Assembly (NCBI GenBank): GCA_964547415.1
Contig: CAZJNX010000002.1
Span: forward strand, 1-64,000
Length of the DNA: 64,000 nt
DNA from: CAZJNX01 sp964547415
Lineage (GTDB): Bacteria; Pseudomonadota; Alphaproteobacteria; Rhizobiales; Amorphaceae
Direction: 5' to 3'
Shown here: positions 60,747 through 64,000 of the stretch, in pieces
Numbering within the stretch: position 1 is the stretch's first letter
Layout: each line of letters opens with the position of its first letter
Notes under the pieces: generated by a model
What the model was told of the DNA's origin: nothing
The model's input: the letters and a program-made list of their open reading frames with translations, nothing else
Databases searched by the model: none
Program-made: the position numbers and the translations under genes

Positions 60747-61524
60747 CGAGCCGCTCGAGGAGGGCCGGAAGGTCCGCCACCGTGTCGATCAGGTGGTCGG
60801 CGCCCGCCGCCTTCAGCCGCTCGCCGGCCGCCGCCCGCACCGCCGCGCGCTCGTCCTCCGACAGCGCCGCGATCTCCTCCGGGCGGCGCGCGGCGTAGTT
60901 GCCCGACAGCGTCACCCCGACGGTCGGAGAGCCCGCCGCAACCCCTTCGGCGATCCCGGCCTCCGTGTCGTCCACCTTCACGACGGCGGACGGCGGATGG
61001 ACGACGAGGTCCAGGAAGCACTTGTACATGGCGAGCGGCCCCGGCCGCCCCTCCGGCAGGTCGTCCGCGCACACCAGATTGTCGGGCGAATAGCCCTGCG
61101 CGGCGGCGGCGGGCAGGACGCGCTCCATGATGGAGCGGGTGTAGCCGGTGGTGGAGCCGATCTTGAGGCCCATGGCCCTGAGGCGCGCCACCGCCTCGGC
61201 CGCGCCCGGCACCAGGGTCGCGTGGGCGGCCACCACCGCCTCGTTCATGGGCACGAACACCTCGTAGACGCGGTCGATGGCGGCCTCGTCCGGCGCCGCG
61301 CCCTGGGCCTTGCGCCAGGCGGCGGCGACGGCGGGGTCGGCGAGCATGGCGGCGATGTGGTCGCGCTTGGGAAGCCCCATCGGCGCGCGGGCCGCCGCCA
61401 CCGTCACCGGCACCCCGAAGCGGGCGAAGGCCTCCACGAAGGCGTCCATGGGCGCGAAGGAGCCGAAGTCGATCATGGTGCCCGCCCAGTCGAACACCAC
61501 CGCCTTGAACCGCCGCGTCGTCAT
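60739..61524 (-). CDS. phnX: Phosphonoacetaldehyde hydrolase (phosphonatase)
   Basis: A 261-residue HAD-superfamily PhnX that cleaves the C-P bond of phosphonoacetaldehyde to acetaldehyde and phosphate. Nucleophile Asp12 is in VVFDWAGTMIDFGS, Schiff-base Lys53 is in PMGLPKRDHIAAML, GSTTGYTRSIMERVLPAAAAQGY contains the HAD Thr, and VKVDDTEAGIAEGVAAG is the metal motif. These residues separate PhnX from other HAD phosphatases. It overlaps the upstream oxidoreductase by ATGA and the downstream hydrolase by 8 bases, a tightly coupled operon. Confidence 0.96.
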   Translation of the reverse strand: MTTRRFKAVVFDWAGTMIDFGSFAPMDAFVEAFARFGVPVTVAAARAPMGLPKRDHIAAMLADPAVAAAWRKAQGAAPDEAAIDRVYEVFVPMNEAVVAAHATLVPGAAEAVARLRAMGLKIGSTTGYTRSIMERVLPAAAAQGYSPDNLVCADDLPEGRPGPLAMYKCFLDLVVHPPSAVVKVDDTEAGIAEGVAAGSPTVGVTLSGNYAARRPEEIAALSEDERAAVRAAAGERLKAAGADHLIDTVADLPALLERLDG

Positions 61525-62642
61525 GCCGCGCTCCGCTTCTTGCCGTCGCCGAAGAGGTCCGCCACGGTCTCCTCCGCGATGGCGAAGGCGGTGGAGGCGC
61601 CGCAGCCGGCCGTCACGATCACGATCCGCGTCGCCGCGTCGGGCGCGTCGGTGAGGCGCCAGCGCCCGTCCGCGCTCGCGTAGGTGCCGGTCCACCGCTC
61701 CGTCACCACCCGCCCCGGCAGGGCGAGGACCGCGTCGAGCTCCTCGAGGATCAGCCGGTCCACCGCCTCGGGCTGGAAGGGATCCGGCGTCTGGCCGTAG
61801 TGGTGGCTGTCGCCGACGACGAGGCTGCCGTCCGCCGACTGCACGGCGATGAGGTGGACCCCGTTCGCCCGCGCCTCGGCCTGTTCCGCGTCGAGCCGCC
61901 GGGCGAGCGCCGCCGCCTCCGGCAGGGCCGCGTAGCCGCGGTAGCGCGCCAGGCCGAGGTCGGACATCACCGCGCAGGAAAGACGCGCGGGCGCGGCGGG
62001 CGCGACGCGCAGCATGTGGAGCTTCACGCGGGTGAGGCCCGGGGCGGCGAAGAGGGAGAGGTAGTCGTCCCCCGGGCAGACGATGACCGTCTCCGCCTCG
62101 ATCGTCCCGCGGGTCGTCTCCAAGCGCGGCGCGGCGACGCCCGTGACCGCCGTCCCGAAGCGGAAGTCGACGCCGCCCTCGGCGAGCCACGCGGCGATCC
62201 GCGGCACGGCCGTGCGGCTTTCCACCCGGAGCTCATGGGGCGAGAAGAGCGCGCCGGTGACGCCTGGCGAGAGCGGGGCGAGGCGGCGGGCCTGGGCGGC
62301 GGCGAGGCGGCGGCAGCCCTCCCCCATGGGCGTCTTCAGGAACGCCTCCACGACGGCCTCCGCTTCCGGGCGGCGCGCGGTCACCAGGAGCCCGCGGTGG
62401 AGGACGGGGATCCTCGCCGCCTCGGCCACCTCGGCCCACACGTCCCGCGCCCGCCGCGCCTTCTCCCAGCAGTCCCCCGCCTCCTGACCCGTCACGGTGA
62501 CGAAGCCGAAGTTGCGGATCGAGGCGCCGTTCGCCGCCGCGTCCCGCTCGATCACGACGACGCGCTTGCCCCGGCGGGATGCGGCGAGCGCGTGGGCGAG
62601 ACCGACGATCCCGGCCCCGACGATGGCGACGTCGTAGGAAAT
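61521..62642 (-). CDS. FAD-dependent oxidoreductase of phosphonate operons (TIGR03364-type), non-ATG start
   Basis: About 373 residues, DAO-type fold. The dinucleotide motif is VAIVGAGIVGLAHALAASRR, at the very start, followed by VVVIERDAAANGASIRNFGFVT, the family's NFG motif. Later segments (VVGDSHHYGQTP, ERWTGTYASA, VTAGCGASTAFAIAEE) complete the FAD fold. Family members oxidise N-methyl-2-aminoethylphosphonate and sometimes 2-aminoethylphosphonate to phosphonoacetaldehyde, the PhnX substrate. No ATG, GTG or TTG lies between the upstream TAG (62651-62649) and the dinucleotide motif; the codons are ATC GCC ATT TCC. ATT 62642 has GGAG 9 bases before it and is the best start. A usual start codon is reached only at GTG 62555, inside the fold. 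Confidence 0.88.
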   Translation of the reverse strand: MSYDVAIVGAGIVGLAHALAASRRGKRVVVIERDAAANGASIRNFGFVTVTGQEAGDCWEKARRARDVWAEVAEAARIPVLHRGLLVTARRPEAEAVVEAFLKTPMGEGCRRLAAAQARRLAPLSPGVTGALFSPHELRVESRTAVPRIAAWLAEGGVDFRFGTAVTGVAAPRLETTRGTIEAETVIVCPGDDYLSLFAAPGLTRVKLHMLRVAPAAPARLSCAVMSDLGLARYRGYAALPEAAALARRLDAEQAEARANGVHLIAVQSADGSLVVGDSHHYGQTPDPFQPEAVDRLILEELDAVLALPGRVVTERWTGTYASADGRWRLTDAPDAATRIVIVTAGCGASTAFAIAEETVADLFGDGKKRSAA

Positions 62643-62648
62643 GGCGAT

Positions 62649-63752
62649 CTACTCCGCTGCGTCCGCCCGCGGCCGGGCGAAGTCGAACGTCTCGGCAAGG
62701 TGGCAGGCGACGAAATGTTCCGGCGCGATCTCCCGCCAGGCCGGCACCTCCTCCCGGCAGCGATCCTGCACGAAGGGGCAGCGGGTGTGGAAGCGGCACC
62801 CGGCGGGCACGGCGGCCGGGTTGGGGATCTCCCCGGCGAGGCGGATGGGGGCGAAGTCCGCATCCGGGTCCGGGCGTGGCACGGCCGACAGGAGGGCGTG
62901 TGTGTAGGGGTGGCGGGGATGGAAGAAGAGGCTTTCCGTCGGCGCGTATTCCACGAAGCGGCCGACGTACATGACCGCGACGCGGTGGCTCATCTGGGCC
63001 ACCACGGACAGGTCGTGGGCGATGAACAGGAAGGCGACCCCCATCTCGTCCTGGAGGTCCTTGAGGAGGTTGACGATCTCGGCCTGGATCGAGACGTCGA
63101 GGGCCGACACGCTCTCGTCGCACACGACGAAATCGGGCCGCGAGACGAGGGCGCGGGCGATGCAGATGCGCTGGCGCTGGCCGCCGGAGAAGGCGTGGGG
63201 GAAGCGGCGCAGGTGCTCGAGGTCGAGCTTGCAGCGCGCGGCGATCTCGCGCACGCGGGCGTCGATCGCCTCCCGGTCGGTCACGAGGCCGGCGGCGACG
63301 AGGGGCTCGGCGATGATGTCGCGCACCGTCATGCGCGGGTTGAGGGAGGAGTAGGGGTCCTGGAAGACGAGGCTCATGCGCGGGCGGAAGGTGCGCAGCG
63401 CCTCCCCCGAAAGGGTATGGAGGGCAAGCCCCCCCTCGCGGAACACCATGTTGATGCGCCCGCGCACGTCGCGCAGGGCATGCGCGTCGGCGCTCGCGAG
63501 GTCGAGGTCGAGGTTCTCCCCGTGGAAGATCACCTCGCCCGCCGTCGGGTCGATGGCGCGCAGGATCGCCCGGCCGACGGTGGTCTTGCCCGAGCCCGAT
63601 TCACCCACGAGGCCGACGGTCTCGCCCCGCCGGATGTCGAAGGAGACGCCGTCGACGGCCTTGAGCTGCCGCGTCTTCGCGCCGAAGAGCTTCTTCTCCC
63701 GGATCGGGAAGACGACCTCGAGGTCCCTCACCTCGATGAGGGGACGGCTCAT
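62649..63752 (-). CDS. Peptide-type ABC transporter ATPase (DppF/OppF-like)
   Basis: A 367-residue ATPase. Walker A is GLVGESGSGKTTVGRAIL, the Q-loop SLVFQDPYSSLNPRM, signature FSGGQRQRICIARAL, Walker B VVCDESVSALD and the H-loop AHDLSVV. The C-terminal oligopeptide domain has the Cys motif RFHTRCPFVQDRCREE. An insertion of about 28 residues lies between Walker A and the Q-loop (DLASADAHALRDV...), and part of it (GRINMVFREG) looks like a copy of the Q-loop approach. It overlaps the next ATPase by ATGA and sits directly upstream of the oxidoreductase gene. It probably powers import of the phosphonate substrate. Confidence 0.92.
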   Translation of the reverse strand: MSRPLIEVRDLEVVFPIREKKLFGAKTRQLKAVDGVSFDIRRGETVGLVGESGSGKTTVGRAILRAIDPTAGEVIFHGENLDLDLASADAHALRDVRGRINMVFREGGLALHTLSGEALRTFRPRMSLVFQDPYSSLNPRMTVRDIIAEPLVAAGLVTDREAIDARVREIAARCKLDLEHLRRFPHAFSGGQRQRICIARALVSRPDFVVCDESVSALDVSIQAEIVNLLKDLQDEMGVAFLFIAHDLSVVAQMSHRVAVMYVGRFVEYAPTESLFFHPRHPYTHALLSAVPRPDPDADFAPIRLAGEIPNPAAVPAGCRFHTRCPFVQDRCREEVPAWREIAPEHFVACHLAETFDFARPRADAAE

Positions 63753-64000
63753 GCCACCCTCCGCGCGGGCTGTTCGGCCAGGTGGCAGCGCACGGACCGT
63801 CCGGGCCCGGGGACGGTGACGGCGGGCGCCGCCGTCTCGCACAGGCCCGCGATCCGCTCCCGGCAGCGGGTATGGAAGGGGCAGCCCGCCGGCCGCTGGG
63901 ACGGGCTCGGGATGTCGCCGGGAACGGGCGTGAGGCGCCGCTCCAGCCGGTCGAGGGAGGGGATCGCGTCCATCAGCCCGCGCGTGTAGGGGTGCTGCGG
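63749..64000 (-). CDS. Peptide-type ABC transporter ATPase (DppD/OppD-like), C-terminal part
   Basis: The last 83 residues of a second oligopeptide-type ATPase, cut by the right window edge. QHPYTRGLMDAIPSLDR and GCPFHTRCRERIAGLC are the family's C-terminal motifs, the latter with the paired Cys. It overlaps the DppF-like gene by ATGA. Its permease and binding-protein genes should lie to the right, outside the window. Confidence 0.9.
   Translation of the reverse strand, partial: PQHPYTRGLMDAIPSLDRLERRLTPVPGDIPSPSQRPAGCPFHTRCRERIAGLCETAAPAVTVPGPGRSVRCHLAEQPARRVA

Noticed and set aside
57006..61130. A 1374-codon plus-strand open frame opposite the kinase, hydrolase and phnX genes
   Set aside because: Antisense shadow. 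The minus-strand frames carry complete, recognisable domains.

Overview
The window is high-GC DNA from an alphaproteobacterium, most likely of the Hyphomicrobiales (Rhizobiales). The evidence is the PhyR/NepR/EcfG general stress trio, an LdtR-type MarR regulator, an Omp10-like lipoprotein, a PAS_5 protein, a Bpt leucyltransferase, an alphaproteobacterial complex I accessory subunit and an HWE histidine kinase. It looks chromosomal. I found no insertion sequence, phage gene, CRISPR array, rRNA or plasmid function. There is one tRNA, Arg(UCU).

Layout. 1-4250: a hydantoin/N-methylhydantoin catabolic set (HyuA fragment, N-carbamoylsarcosine amidase, N-carbamoyl amino acid hydrolase) and two unknown genes. 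4200-5930: ldtR-like regulator, nikR and an omp10-like lipoprotein. 5925-9290: a cobalamin-domain-like regulator behind an FNR/FixK-type box, then decayed coding sequence. 9290-14310: otsA and two RTX proteins flanking a PAS_5 gene. 14390-17530: erythromycin esterase, phosphoribosyltransferase and an EEP-fold hydrolase. 17940-21420: ilvD and small membrane or secreted proteins. 21670-28810: an RND efflux pair whose pump gene is broken, and a pair of M16 peptidases. 28850-32850: a gene remnant, aminopeptidase P and small proteins. 32990-39270: lytic transglycosylase, threonine deaminase, a broken RDD gene, an SLC13 carrier and bpt. 39290-43840: a dead sulfotransferase gene, the stress-response core and a phospholipase D. 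43990-49700: P-type ATPase, a broken M48 peptidase, tRNA-Arg, a complex I subunit and an FG-GAP protein. 49720-56820: mrp, mobA, cutA, nadK, a MaoC/CitE pair, DUF1206 and a radical SAM protein. 57160-64000: an HWE kinase, then a leftward phosphonate operon running off the right edge.

Two themes join distant genes. First, sites resembling the EcfG promoter (GGAAC, 16-17 bases, CGTT) lie before nepR-ecfG, the YrhK gene, the DUF998 gene and the DUF1206 gene, with a weaker one before otsA. This suggests a local envelope-stress and osmostress regulon under the PhyR-NepR-EcfG switch encoded here. Second, the 59220-64000 operon reads as a complete route: peptide-type ABC import, phosphonate monoester hydrolase, FAD-dependent oxidation to phosphonoacetaldehyde, then PhnX cleavage. 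No PhnW transaminase is visible, and the oxidoreductase gene seems to lack a standard start codon.

The window also holds an unusual number of broken genes: three premature TAG codons in two otherwise intact genes, two clear frameshifts (RDD, M48), two suspected ones and two multi-frame remnants. Whether this is genuine decay or assembly error cannot be settled from the sequence alone.
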